A stretch of 64,000 nucleotides of DNA, from positions 46,025-110,024 of the forward strand of contig JAJDNC010000065.1 of NCBI GenBank assembly GCA_022340865.1, read 5' to 3'. Source of the DNA: Gemmatimonadota bacterium (GTDB lineage Bacteria > Gemmatimonadota > Gemmatimonadetes > Longimicrobiales > Gaopeijiaceae). Both the position numbers and the translations under genes were made by a program. The notes beneath the pieces were generated by a model, which worked only from the letters and a program-made list of their open reading frames with translations, was not told the DNA's origin and did no database searches. Within the stretch, counting starts at the first letter, position 1; each line of letters begins with the position of its first letter. Positions 1-8,534 of the stretch are shown here, one piece after another.

Positions 1-44
1 TGGCGCGCGGGCGCCTCTGCGGCGTCCGTCCGGAGGTCGGTCAC
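1..44 (-). CDS. N-terminal fragment of an unidentified protein
   Basis: Fourteen codons of an open frame start at a GTG and run off the left edge of the window (MTDLRTDAAEAPAR). An AAAGGA ribosome-binding site lies five bases before the GTG, and the frame begins 23 bases after the stop of the transglutaminase-like gene on the same strand, so the two are probably co-transcribed. An ATG at 49-47 sits nearer the binding site but hits a stop after two codons. The fragment is too short to assign a family. Confidence 0.45.
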   Translation of the reverse strand, partial: MTDLRTDAAEAPAR

Positions 45-67
45 GACATTCCTTTCGGGAGAGCCAC

Positions 68-1630
68 TCACCCGGTCCCGCGGGCGGCGACCCGATCGAG
101 GACCCTGATGTGCAGGTTCCCGATGAGACGCATGATCTGTACCTGCTCCGCCAGGCCGCCGATGACGAATCGGATGTGCGAAGCGTCGGCGGGAACCTGC
201 CCGAAGGTCGGGTCCACCGCCACCCACCGGCCCAGCCACACCTCCGGCCAGGCGTGGTAATAGAAGGCTCCGTCGGCGTAGACCAGACCCACCGCCGTGC
301 GGGCCGGCAGCCCGAGTGCCCGGGCCATGGCGACGTACAGCACGGTGTGCTCGTTGCAGTCTCCCCGGCGGGTCTCGAGCACCTGCACGGCGTTGGGCAC
401 CGAGAAGGTGATCTTCTTCTGGACCATCCTGTACACCGCCCCCGTGAGCCGGCGGGCCACCTCCTTGGGGTCATGGCGTGACCACCGACCTCCTGCGACC
501 TCCCGCGCCTCCTTGACGATGCGCGGATCGTCGCTCTGGATGAGCGGCGCGGGCTCCAGCGCGCTCTTCAGGTCCATGCGGGCGTAGGGCAGCCTGTAGC
601 CCGGATCCAGGCTGTCCCAGCGCTCGCGGCGAACGATGAGCGTGTCTCCGTGCAGCGTCTGGCGCCCGCCGTCGAGGGCGAAGCCCTTCAGGCCCGTGCC
701 GCTGAGCAGGAAGCGGATCTCGTCGTACTGCTGTGCGTCGGAGAGGTCCACGTTGCTGCGCACGGCCGTGGACAGGATGACGTCTCCACCCGCGCTTCCC
801 GAGGCCGAAGCCAGGCGCTCGTCCTGCTGGCTCTGCCTGGCCAGCTCGTACTCGGTCTTCTCCATGGAGAAGCCCAGCGGGCTGGAGGACTTCAGGATCC
901 GGCCGTCCTCGTCCACCCAGCTCTCCACGCGGATGCCGTCGAAGATCTCGGCGATGTGCCAGGCCGGAATCGAGTCGTAGTGCGCAGCGTACCAGCGGCC
1001 CGTGGCCTGGTTCATCGCGGCGCTGTCCGGCATGACCAGGGTGTCGTGGGCCAACACCCGGACCTCCACGTTCTGCGTGCCCATGGTCGTGGGATCGAAG
1101 ACCGGGAGGCGGACCGTCTCACCCACCTCGAGCCCGTTGCCCATGGCCACCCTGATGGGCACCACCGAAGAGAAGACCGGCGGTTGGGCCATGCGGAAGC
1201 TGACCTTCTGCTGACTGCCGGCGGAGTTGATGGTGACGGAGAGCGTGGTGTCGGGACCCAGCGTGCCCGACGCCTGGAAACGTCCGGCGTCGCTGTCCAG
1301 CGAGAACGTGAAGGAACGCATTTGCAGGGCATGCGTCAGCTCCACCCGGGTGCGGGCCACCGCGGTGCCCGTCTGGCCCATGGCCGGCATGGCCAGGCTC
1401 ATGAGATCCTCGAGCACGAAGCCCTGGGGAACCGTGTCCAGGCGGGAGCTGGCCTGACCTACGGCGTGACCGCCCATCGTGAGCGTGTAGAAGTCCACAC
1501 CCGGAGCCAGAGAGAGGGCGGCCTCGCGCAGGCGCGCGACCTCCGGCTGGAAGTACTCTCTGCGGACCTGCCACCCCACCATGCCCAGCCACACCGCCAG
1601 GATGGCGCCCCCCAGGATCCGTCTACCCAT
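68..1630 (-). CDS. Membrane-anchored transglutaminase-like protein
   Basis: The 520-residue product starts with a short basic N-terminus and one hydrophobic segment (about residues 5-20), so it is probably exported or anchored with its bulk in the periplasm. Residues 30-390 are an unrecognised, likely beta-rich region. The C-terminal 120 residues carry a transglutaminase/papain-like core whose triad is visible: Cys425 in RRGDCNEH, His459 in YYHAWPEVW and Asp473 in AVDPTFGQ. Family members act as proteases or amidases, or use the fold for binding, and no substrate can be named here. It is the first complete gene of a minus-strand unit that continues beyond the window. No strong binding site precedes the ATG, but the start fits the signal segment. 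Confidence 0.8.
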   Translation of the reverse strand: MGRRILGGAILAVWLGMVGWQVRREYFQPEVARLREAALSLAPGVDFYTLTMGGHAVGQASSRLDTVPQGFVLEDLMSLAMPAMGQTGTAVARTRVELTHALQMRSFTFSLDSDAGRFQASGTLGPDTTLSVTINSAGSQQKVSFRMAQPPVFSSVVPIRVAMGNGLEVGETVRLPVFDPTTMGTQNVEVRVLAHDTLVMPDSAAMNQATGRWYAAHYDSIPAWHIAEIFDGIRVESWVDEDGRILKSSSPLGFSMEKTEYELARQSQQDERLASASGSAGGDVILSTAVRSNVDLSDAQQYDEIRFLLSGTGLKGFALDGGRQTLHGDTLIVRRERWDSLDPGYRLPYARMDLKSALEPAPLIQSDDPRIVKEAREVAGGRWSRHDPKEVARRLTGAVYRMVQKKITFSVPNAVQVLETRRGDCNEHTVLYVAMARALGLPARTAVGLVYADGAFYYHAWPEVWLGRWVAVDPTFGQVPADASHIRFVIGGLAEQVQIMRLIGNLHIRVLDRVAARGTG

Positions 1631-2078
1631 TCAACCGCCGCCACTTTCGGCCAGCGCGGCCCCGCTGCGCGGCGTACCGCTCTGCACACCGCCGCATGGG
1701 CTTTCGGGCACTGGCCGGTTCGGGTGTGTTCGGTCCGGTTCGCCCTGAAAGCGGCACAGTGGGCACACCGCGGGCAGACCTCTGGTTAGCTCTCGCGGCC
1801 GTCTTCGTGTCGAACCAACCGTCGCCGACCACGGAAAACGCCCCCCGTTCCCACCGGCTGATGCTCATATTCCAACGGTATCGAGCGACGACCGGGAGGG
1901 AAATGCTCCCGGGCGTGGACACTATCTCCATCGGGCCGCAGATCGAGTTCCCTCACCTCCCGGCGAAAGGGTGCCGGTGGTCTCCGACGGGCGGTTTCAA
2001 GAGATCCTCACCGAAACCTCGAAAGAGTTGGCCGGATAGCGGCGGGCGGCTCGGGCGAAGCACCTCGCCGCCGTGTAG
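1631..2078. other. Divergent intergenic region without a supported gene
   Basis: About 450 bases separate the transglutaminase-like gene from the kinase promoter. Short frames here lack ribosome-binding sites and recognisable products. The only structure seen is a cluster of three TTCGG-containing repeats near 1720-1745, spaced roughly one helical turn apart, which could be a regulator-binding site for the minus-strand gene. Confidence 0.4.
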
Positions 2079-2108
2079 CTTGACGCGTCTGCGCCCGGCC
2101 CGATATAG
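2079..2108 (+). promoter_or_regulatory. Predicted sigma-70-type promoter for the kinase pair
   Basis: A TTGACG -35 box (2079-2084) is followed after 18 bases by a TATAGG -10 box (2103-2108). Transcription would start near 2115, giving a leader of about 47 bases before the first kinase ATG at 2162. Confidence 0.5.
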
Positions 2109-2161
2109 GTCTCCATGGACGGTCCCCTTGTCCTCGACGTAGTCGATCCGGGATCCTCGCC

Positions 2162-4771
2162 ATGTCCGACCCAACCGAGAAGGTCAAGCAGGCTCTCGGC
2201 GCTCGTTATGCGATCGAGCGTTCCGTCGGCGAAGGCGGCATGGCAACGGTCTACCTCGCCGACGATCTCAAGCACCATCGGCAGGTGGCGATCAAGGTCC
2301 TCCGGCCCGACCTGGCTGCGGTGTTGGGCGCCGAGCGGTTCCTCCGAGAGATCAGGACCACCGCCAACCTGCAGCATCCGCACATCCTCCCGCTCTTCGA
2401 TTCGGGAGAGGCCGGATCGTTCCTCTTCTACGTGATGCCGTTCGTCGAGGGTGAGTCGCTTCGCGACCGCCTCGATCGCGAAAAGGAGCTCGGCGTCGAG
2501 GAGTCGGTGCGTATCACGACCGAGGTGGCGTCGGCGCTCGACTACGCGCATCGCCACGGCGTGATCCACCGTGATGTCAAACCGGCGAACATTCTGCTGC
2601 ACGACGGAAGCGCGCTGGTGACCGACTTCGGCATTGCGCTCGCGGTGCGCAACGCCGGTGCCGAACGAATTACCGAGACCGGGCTCTCGCTTGGGACGCC
2701 GTACTACATGAGTCCGGAGCAGGCGACCGGAGACCGGGACATCGGAGCGCGCAGCGACATCTATTCGTTGGCGGCGGTGCTGTACGAGATGCTCGCCGGC
2801 GAGCCACCGCACGCCGGTGGGACGGTCCAAGCGGTGATCGCGAAGGTGCTGACCGAACCGGTCAGGCCATTGGACGAGCTCCGGGAGTCGGTGCCGCCGC
2901 ACGTGGCATTGGCGGTCGCGCAGGCACTCGCGAAGATCCCAGCTGATCGTTTCGTCACGGCGGTGGAGTTCGCGGAGGCGCTCCGGAATCCGGCGTTCGG
3001 GCTGTCCCGTGGCCGGGCGTCTACGTCGGTCGGAGCTTCGATCGCGACCGCGCGACGAGTCAACGCTGCGGCGATCGGGATGGCCGCGTTCGTGCTGGGG
3101 GGCCTGGCCGGGTGGCTGATACATCGACCTGCCGCCGTCCCCGCTCCCCCGGTGGTGCGATTCGAGATCCGGCCGGACTCCGGGCAGTTGATGGAGGGCG
3201 TCCCCGCCATCTCGCCGGACGGCACGACCATCGTGTACGAGGTATCCTCCGGGAGCGAGGCGCGGCTCATGGTCCGCCGAACGGATGAGACGGAGTCCCA
3301 TCCCCTGCCGGGCTCCGACGGGGGCGTCGCGCCGTTCTTCTCGCCGGACGGCGAGTGGGTGGCCTTCGGGACCGGGACGGCGCTCAGGAAGACGCGGCTC
3401 GATGGCGGGACGCCCACGCCGGTCGCCACGCTCAGCGGGTTCTTCGCCGGGGGAAGCTGGGGCGCCGACAACAGCATTGTGTACGCCGTGTGGCCCCAGG
3501 GGCGATTGTACCGCATTCCGTCCAGCGGCGGCAGACCGACGCCAATCGTGCTTCCTGATTCCACGATCCGCGCCATGTGGCCCGTGCTCCTTCCAGACGG
3601 CGGCACGCTTCTGTTCCAGGCAATCCCCATCGCGAAGCCGGACGCACATACCATGGCGTTGGACCTGGCGACGGGCACCCTTCACGACCTGGGGCCCAAG
3701 CGAGGGACACGATTTGTACGCCCGGATGCTCTGGTATACGTCGTGGCCAGTGGAGAGCTCCTCTGGCAGCGGTTCGACTTCTCCCGCTACGACAGCATTG
3801 GCCCGGCGCTGCAGATCGCCCCGAGTGTCGCCATTGGAAGCGGGGTCTCGGGGTTCACTGCGTCCGAGAGTGGAACGGTCGCTTACACGCCTGGTGTATC
3901 ATGGAGTCGCAACCTGGTTCTCTTGGACCGTGACGGCGCGGAAACACTCCTCGCGAGCGGTCCGGGCATCTGGGCTCCGCGCTTCTCCCCCGACAGTCGC
4001 CGCGTAGCGTACGGCGCCTATCCGCAAGGAAAGGCGGAGGCGGATCTCTGGATTCGCGACCTGTCTGGTGGAGCGAGCCAGCGACTCACCTATGAAGGGC
4101 GGGACAGCAACGACCCTACGTGGAGCCCCGACGGGAAGCACATCGCCTTCTCGGCAATCCGGGACTCTCTGCAGAAAGAGAAGGACCTGTTCATCCAGGC
4201 GGTGGGCGGCGATGGAAGTGCCGAACCGCTGGTCACGCGCCCCGGCACGCAGTGGACCAGCGACTGGAGTCGGGACGGCTCGACCATCGTCTATACCGAA
4301 GTGAGCAACTCGACAAGCGACGACATCTGGAGTACTTCGGTAGGCGGTGGCGAACCGAGGCCGTTGCTGGTCACACCGTTCGCTGAGGAAGGCGCGCGGC
4401 TCTCGCCGGACGGGAGCTGGGTCGCGTACACGTCGAACGAGACCGGACGCGACCAGGTCTACGTCCAGGCCTTTCCCACGCTGGGCAACAAGATCGTGGT
4501 CTCCGAGGACGGCGGGCGCGACCCCGCGTGGCGTGGCGACGGGAGAGAGCTCTACTACTGGCACCAGAACCAACTGGTCGCAGCGGAGTTGACGCCCACC
4601 ACCCCGCTCAAGGTGAAGCGCCGTGATGTGCTCTTTTCGAAGAACTACCTCACCGGCATCCACGCCAACTACGACGTGACGAACGACGGCCAGCACTTCG
4701 TCCTCGTCACCGGTGGTGCCTCCTCCAACGGGCTGACCGTCGTTCTGAACGCCGTGGAAAGGGAGCGGTGA
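2162..4771 (+). CDS. Membrane serine/threonine kinase with C-terminal beta-propeller
   Basis: The 869-residue protein has a Hanks-type kinase domain at about residues 15-275: glycine loop GEGGMATVY, Lys45 in VAIKVL, HRD at 136-138 (IHRDVKPANILL), DFG at 155-157 and SPEQ in place of APE. All catalytic residues are present. A single membrane segment at about 301-320 separates the cytoplasmic kinase from a periplasmic region of about 540 residues with repeated SPDG motifs typical of TolB/PD40 (WD40-like) propellers. By family analogy the propeller binds a ligand or protein and controls phosphorylation of Ser/Thr targets. The next gene starts four bases after the stop, so the two kinases are one operon. 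The ATG follows a predicted promoter by about 50 bases. Confidence 0.9.
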   Translation: MSDPTEKVKQALGARYAIERSVGEGGMATVYLADDLKHHRQVAIKVLRPDLAAVLGAERFLREIRTTANLQHPHILPLFDSGEAGSFLFYVMPFVEGESLRDRLDREKELGVEESVRITTEVASALDYAHRHGVIHRDVKPANILLHDGSALVTDFGIALAVRNAGAERITETGLSLGTPYYMSPEQATGDRDIGARSDIYSLAAVLYEMLAGEPPHAGGTVQAVIAKVLTEPVRPLDELRESVPPHVALAVAQALAKIPADRFVTAVEFAEALRNPAFGLSRGRASTSVGASIATARRVNAAAIGMAAFVLGGLAGWLIHRPAAVPAPPVVRFEIRPDSGQLMEGVPAISPDGTTIVYEVSSGSEARLMVRRTDETESHPLPGSDGGVAPFFSPDGEWVAFGTGTALRKTRLDGGTPTPVATLSGFFAGGSWGADNSIVYAVWPQGRLYRIPSSGGRPTPIVLPDSTIRAMWPVLLPDGGTLLFQAIPIAKPDAHTMALDLATGTLHDLGPKRGTRFVRPDALVYVVASGELLWQRFDFSRYDSIGPALQIAPSVAIGSGVSGFTASESGTVAYTPGVSWSRNLVLLDRDGAETLLASGPGIWAPRFSPDSRRVAYGAYPQGKAEADLWIRDLSGGASQRLTYEGRDSNDPTWSPDGKHIAFSAIRDSLQKEKDLFIQAVGGDGSAEPLVTRPGTQWTSDWSRDGSTIVYTEVSNSTSDDIWSTSVGGGEPRPLLVTPFAEEGARLSPDGSWVAYTSNETGRDQVYVQAFPTLGNKIVVSEDGGRDPAWRGDGRELYYWHQNQLVAAELTPTTPLKVKRRDVLFSKNYLTGIHANYDVTNDGQHFVLVTGGASSNGLTVVLNAVERER

Positions 4772-4775
4772 CGGC

Positions 4776-7724
4776 GTGGCTGACGAGACCCGGATCGATC
4801 GCCTGAACGCCGCCCTTGCCGGACGATACGCGGTATGGCGCAAGCTGGACGAAGGCGGGATGGCAACCGTCTACCTGGCCGACGATCTCAAGCACCATCG
4901 GCAGGTCGCGATCAAGGTCCTCAAGACGGGGCTGGCGGCCGCCCTGGGGCCAGACCGCTTCCTGCGCGAAATAGAGATTGCCGCTCACCTCACGCATCCG
5001 AACATTCTGCCCCTCTTCGACAGCGGGCGCGCGGGGGAGTCGGATGAGCTTCTCTTCTACGTCATGCCCTACGTCTCCGGTGAGTCCCTGCGTGGGCGGC
5101 TGGCACGAAATGAACCGCTCCCGGTCCCCGAGGTCATTCGCATCGTAAAGGAAATCGCCGACGCCCTGGCATACGCGCACACGCAGGGCATTCTCCACCG
5201 CGACATCAAGCCCGACAATGTGATGCTCTCGGGCCGCCATGCGCTGGTCGCCGACTTCGGTATCGCCAAAGCCGTGAGCGAAGCCACGGGCCAGCAACAA
5301 CTCACGACCACGGGCGTGGCGCTGGGAACGCCACGCTACATGGCGCCCGAGCAGATCACAGCCGACGTCGCCATCGACGGACGAGCGGATATCTACTCCC
5401 TCGGCGCGCTCGCCTACGAGCTGCTCACCGGTCGCACCCCCTTCCACGGCTCCACCCCGCAGGCGCTGTTCGCGGCACAGTTGACCCAGGAACCGGCCCC
5501 TATCGAAGCGCATGGAGTCGACGCGCCGCCCGCCTTCATCGCCGCGGTGATGCGCTGCCTCGCGAGGGATCGAGGGGATCGCTGGCAGAGCGCAGGCGAC
5601 CTGTTGAGCGAGTTGGAAGCGTTGACCACGCCGGCGTCGGGAGTCGCGACCGTCGAGGTGGGGACGCGGGCGCTTCGGGCTTCGGGCAGGTGGCTCACCG
5701 TGGGAGCTGCGTGCGTGGTCGCCCTGGGGCTCGGCCTGGCATGGCGGTTGGGGGCCTTCGGACCGAGGAAGACCGAAGCCTGGCTCCGGACCCGGGCCAT
5801 CCCCGAGATCCGCCGACTCTCCGAGAACGACGAGTACATGGCTGCGCAGCAGCTCGCGATGGAGGCCGATGCGGCGTTTCCCGATGATTCCCTTCTCGAC
5901 GCCGCCTGGCAGACGTTCGCGTTCCGGCTCACCATGACGACCGATCCTCCCGGGGCTCGGATGGCCTATCGGATGTACGGTGGCGCCGACACGGCATGGC
6001 AGCCTTTCGGCACCACGCCACTAACGAACGTGTGGTTTCCGCGCGGACAGTATCAGCTCCGGTTCTTGAAGGACGGGTACCGGCCGTACAAATCCGTGTG
6101 GACGACGCTCTGGGCACCAACCGGACCCCAGCGCATCCCCCTCGACTCAGTGGGGAAGCTACCGGACGAGATCGTGCACGTACCCGGCGGCATGGTCGGC
6201 CTCGAGCATCCGGGTCTGGAGGCACTCGACCCCATCCCGCTAGCCGACTATCTGATCGACCGGTATGAAGTCACCAATCGCCGTTACAAGGCCTTCGTGG
6301 ACGAGGGCGGCTACTCGAAGCGTGAGTACTGGCAGCAGCCGTTCGAGAAGGACGGTCACACGATCCAGTGGAAACAGGCCATGTCATCGTTCACCGACCG
6401 GACCGGGCGGCCGGGGCCCAGCACCTGGGAGCTGGGCGACTACCCCGATGGGGAGGACGAGTACCCGGTGAGCGGCGTGAGTTGGTACGAAGCCGCCGCG
6501 TTCGCGGTCTTCGAGCACCGCGACCTCCCCACGATCCATCAGTGGAATCACGCCGCCGGCACCGCCGCAACCAGCGCCATCGTGCCCACCAGCAATTTCG
6601 CCGATAGGGGTCCGGCCTCTGTGGGCACGTATCGCGGGATGAACCGCTACGGCAGCTACGACATGGCCGGCAACGTCCGGGAGTGGTGCTACAACGCCGA
6701 GCGGGGCGGCACCGGCAACCGGTTCATTCTGGGCGGCGGGTGGAACGACGCCGCCTACATGTTCGTGGATGCCTACACGCAGTCCCCGTGGAACCGCGCG
6801 CCGACGAACGGCATCCGCCTGGTGACAAACCTGGGCGGCGGCGCGGACCTCACCCGTGCCAGGCAGCCCATCCGGCTTGTTATGCGGGACTTTTCCACCG
6901 AGAAGCCGGTGAACGACGCCGAGTTCGAGGTCTACCGGAGGATGTACGCGTACGATGAGAGCCCACTCGATGCGACGATCGAACGCACCGATACCACCGA
7001 GGATTGGATCCGCCAACGCGTCACGTACGACGCGGCCTACGGTACCGGGCGTGCCATCGCGTACCTGTACCTTCCCAGGATGGCGGGGCCCCCGTATCAC
7101 ACCGTGGTGTTCTTCCCCGGATCCATCGGGTTCTTCCTCAACTCCATCGACGAGGAGTCGTCGCTGAGTTGGGACTTCATCGTCAAAGGTGGCCGGGCCG
7201 TCGTGTATCCCGTGTACCGTGGCACCATGGAGCGGCGCACCCCCGAGTTGACGAACGACCAGCCCAGCGAGACGGTCACATACCGCGACTTCGTCATCTC
7301 ATGGGCCAGGGACCTGAGCCGGTCCATCGACTACCTGGAAACACGAGAGGACATGAGCACCGACGACCTCGGCTACTACGGAGTGAGCTGGGGCGGCCGG
7401 ATGGGCCCACTCGTGCTGGCTGTCGAACCCCGTATCAAGGCCGCGGTGCTCAACGTCGCCGGGCTGAAGTTCCAGAGGGCCCTTCCCGAGGCCGATCCGT
7501 TCAACTTCGCCCCGCACGTCACGATCCCGGTCCTCATGCTGAACGGACGGTACGATCAGTTCTTCCCGCTGGAGACGTCGCAGAACCCGCTGTTCCAACT
7601 GCTCGGAACACCTCCGGATCGGAAGCGCCACGTGGTCTACGAAGCCGGACATCTCGTGCCGCGAACGCTGACCATTACCGAGACCCTGGACTGGTTCGAC
7701 CGATACTTGGGCAAGGTCCACTGA
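4776..7724 (+). CDS. Kinase fused to PEGA-like, FGE-sulfatase-like and alpha/beta-hydrolase domains
   Basis: This 982-residue protein starts at GTG 4776, four bases after the first kinase, with GGGAG upstream. Residues 15-285 are a Hanks kinase (Lys47; HRD 141-143; DFG 160-162; APEQ); the first glycine of the loop is Asp (LDEGGMATVY). A membrane segment lies at about 306-328. A PEGA-like stretch (about 389-447: TDPPGARMAYRMYGG, DGYRPYKSV) follows. Residues about 465-690 resemble the formylglycine-generating-enzyme/EgtB fold (VPGGMVG, DRYEVTNRRYKAFV, NVREWCYN, GGGWND). Residues about 760-982 are an alpha/beta hydrolase with GVSWGG and a probable Ser871-Asp927-His959 triad. The last three domains would sit outside the membrane. 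Kinase-FGE fusions are known in bacteria; the added hydrolase is unusual. Whether the FGE-like part binds metal or is only a sensor is not clear. Confidence 0.88.
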   Translation: MADETRIDRLNAALAGRYAVWRKLDEGGMATVYLADDLKHHRQVAIKVLKTGLAAALGPDRFLREIEIAAHLTHPNILPLFDSGRAGESDELLFYVMPYVSGESLRGRLARNEPLPVPEVIRIVKEIADALAYAHTQGILHRDIKPDNVMLSGRHALVADFGIAKAVSEATGQQQLTTTGVALGTPRYMAPEQITADVAIDGRADIYSLGALAYELLTGRTPFHGSTPQALFAAQLTQEPAPIEAHGVDAPPAFIAAVMRCLARDRGDRWQSAGDLLSELEALTTPASGVATVEVGTRALRASGRWLTVGAACVVALGLGLAWRLGAFGPRKTEAWLRTRAIPEIRRLSENDEYMAAQQLAMEADAAFPDDSLLDAAWQTFAFRLTMTTDPPGARMAYRMYGGADTAWQPFGTTPLTNVWFPRGQYQLRFLKDGYRPYKSVWTTLWAPTGPQRIPLDSVGKLPDEIVHVPGGMVGLEHPGLEALDPIPLADYLIDRYEVTNRRYKAFVDEGGYSKREYWQQPFEKDGHTIQWKQAMSSFTDRTGRPGPSTWELGDYPDGEDEYPVSGVSWYEAAAFAVFEHRDLPTIHQWNHAAGTAATSAIVPTSNFADRGPASVGTYRGMNRYGSYDMAGNVREWCYNAERGGTGNRFILGGGWNDAAYMFVDAYTQSPWNRAPTNGIRLVTNLGGGADLTRARQPIRLVMRDFSTEKPVNDAEFEVYRRMYAYDESPLDATIERTDTTEDWIRQRVTYDAAYGTGRAIAYLYLPRMAGPPYHTVVFFPGSIGFFLNSIDEESSLSWDFIVKGGRAVVYPVYRGTMERRTPELTNDQPSETVTYRDFVISWARDLSRSIDYLETREDMSTDDLGYYGVSWGGRMGPLVLAVEPRIKAAVLNVAGLKFQRALPEADPFNFAPHVTIPVLMLNGRYDQFFPLETSQNPLFQLLGTPPDRKRHVVYEAGHLVPRTLTITETLDWFDRYLGKVH

Positions 7725-8009
7725 CGCAGGTCCATGGCTGGCGACGAGCCCATCGGGCCCGAGATTGCCGGCGTCTTCAGGACTCCGTGAAGGCGGGCGC
7801 CGATACGGGATTGGATCAGGATCGCGGTGTGGGGCCTCTTATGGGGCTGGGCTCAGGAGCCGTCGGAATCTGGCGCTTGCGACCCCGCCCCCCCGGCAGG
7901 AGCTGATCGTTCGTCAGCGGCAGAAGGGAAGGCGCCCGGGACGAATCGGTCTGCCGGGATGAACGGTACAGCCCGCAGGGACAGCCGGTTCCACCGGTGC
8001 GGAGGCTCC

Positions 8010-8534
8010 TCAGTCCAACGGGGGAAGGCGCTCGCGGCTCAGGGCTGCCACGAGCCGATCGAACATCTCACGCCCGTACTCGCTGTCCACGACGACCGTG
8101 AGATCCAGCGGGGGCCGCTCCTCCGCCAGGTGCTCGAAGAGGATCTCCAGCATGGCGCGGGCGTCGTCCTCCGGCTCCATGTGACCCGCGCCCATCCCCA
8201 GAGGCGGAAGCGCCAGGGACGTGAGATCCCACTCCGCGGCTCGCCGGAGACCGTTGCGCAACGCGCGCTTCACGGAGTGGGGTGTCTCGGGCTCGTCCTC
8301 CGAAGCCGTCACCACGTGGATGAGGAACGCCGCCTCCAGGTCGCCGCCCGGGGTGAGAAAGGCCCCCCCCACGGGAAGCTGCCCCAGCCCCTCCAGGCGC
8401 TCTGCCACCGTAGGGCCCGCCCGGGCGATGACGTCCCGGGCCGCCGCGCTCATCGGCGCCAGGTCGGAGCGGATGGGACACACGAGGGCCTCCTCCGCGC
8501 TGTCCACGAGCGTGCCCACGACGATCCGGATCAC
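8010..8534 (-). CDS. Macro-domain protein (putative ADP-ribose binding or hydrolysis)
   Basis: The 174-residue product fits a single macro domain: an N-terminal strand (IRIVVGTLV), the region usually reading AIVNPAN replaced by EALVCPIRSDL, a GGAFLTPGGDL turn, IHVVTA, and the glycine-rich LPPLGMGAGHM loop. Macro domains bind ADP-ribose or related nucleotides and may remove ADP-ribose from proteins; loss of the usual Asn makes catalysis uncertain. The start GTG at 8534 overlaps the TGA of the upstream TPR gene (GTGTGA), implying translational coupling. The frame is open upstream to 8762, but that part encodes no recognisable sequence and is antisense-like to the TPR gene frame. Confidence 0.78.
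   Translation of the reverse strand: MIRIVVGTLVDSAEEALVCPIRSDLAPMSAAARDVIARAGPTVAERLEGLGQLPVGGAFLTPGGDLEAAFLIHVVTASEDEPETPHSVKRALRNGLRRAAEWDLTSLALPPLGMGAGHMEPEDDARAMLEILFEHLAEERPPLDLTVVVDSEYGREMFDRLVAALSRERLPPLD

Noticed and set aside
4776..7724. Diversity-generating retroelement target (FGE-like domain)
   Set aside because: No reverse transcriptase, template repeat or A-biased variable region is found nearby.
7725..8009. Terminator or small gene after the second kinase
   Set aside because: Only a weak 7-bp stem (about gtcttca/tgaaggc) is present, and short frames lack binding sites.
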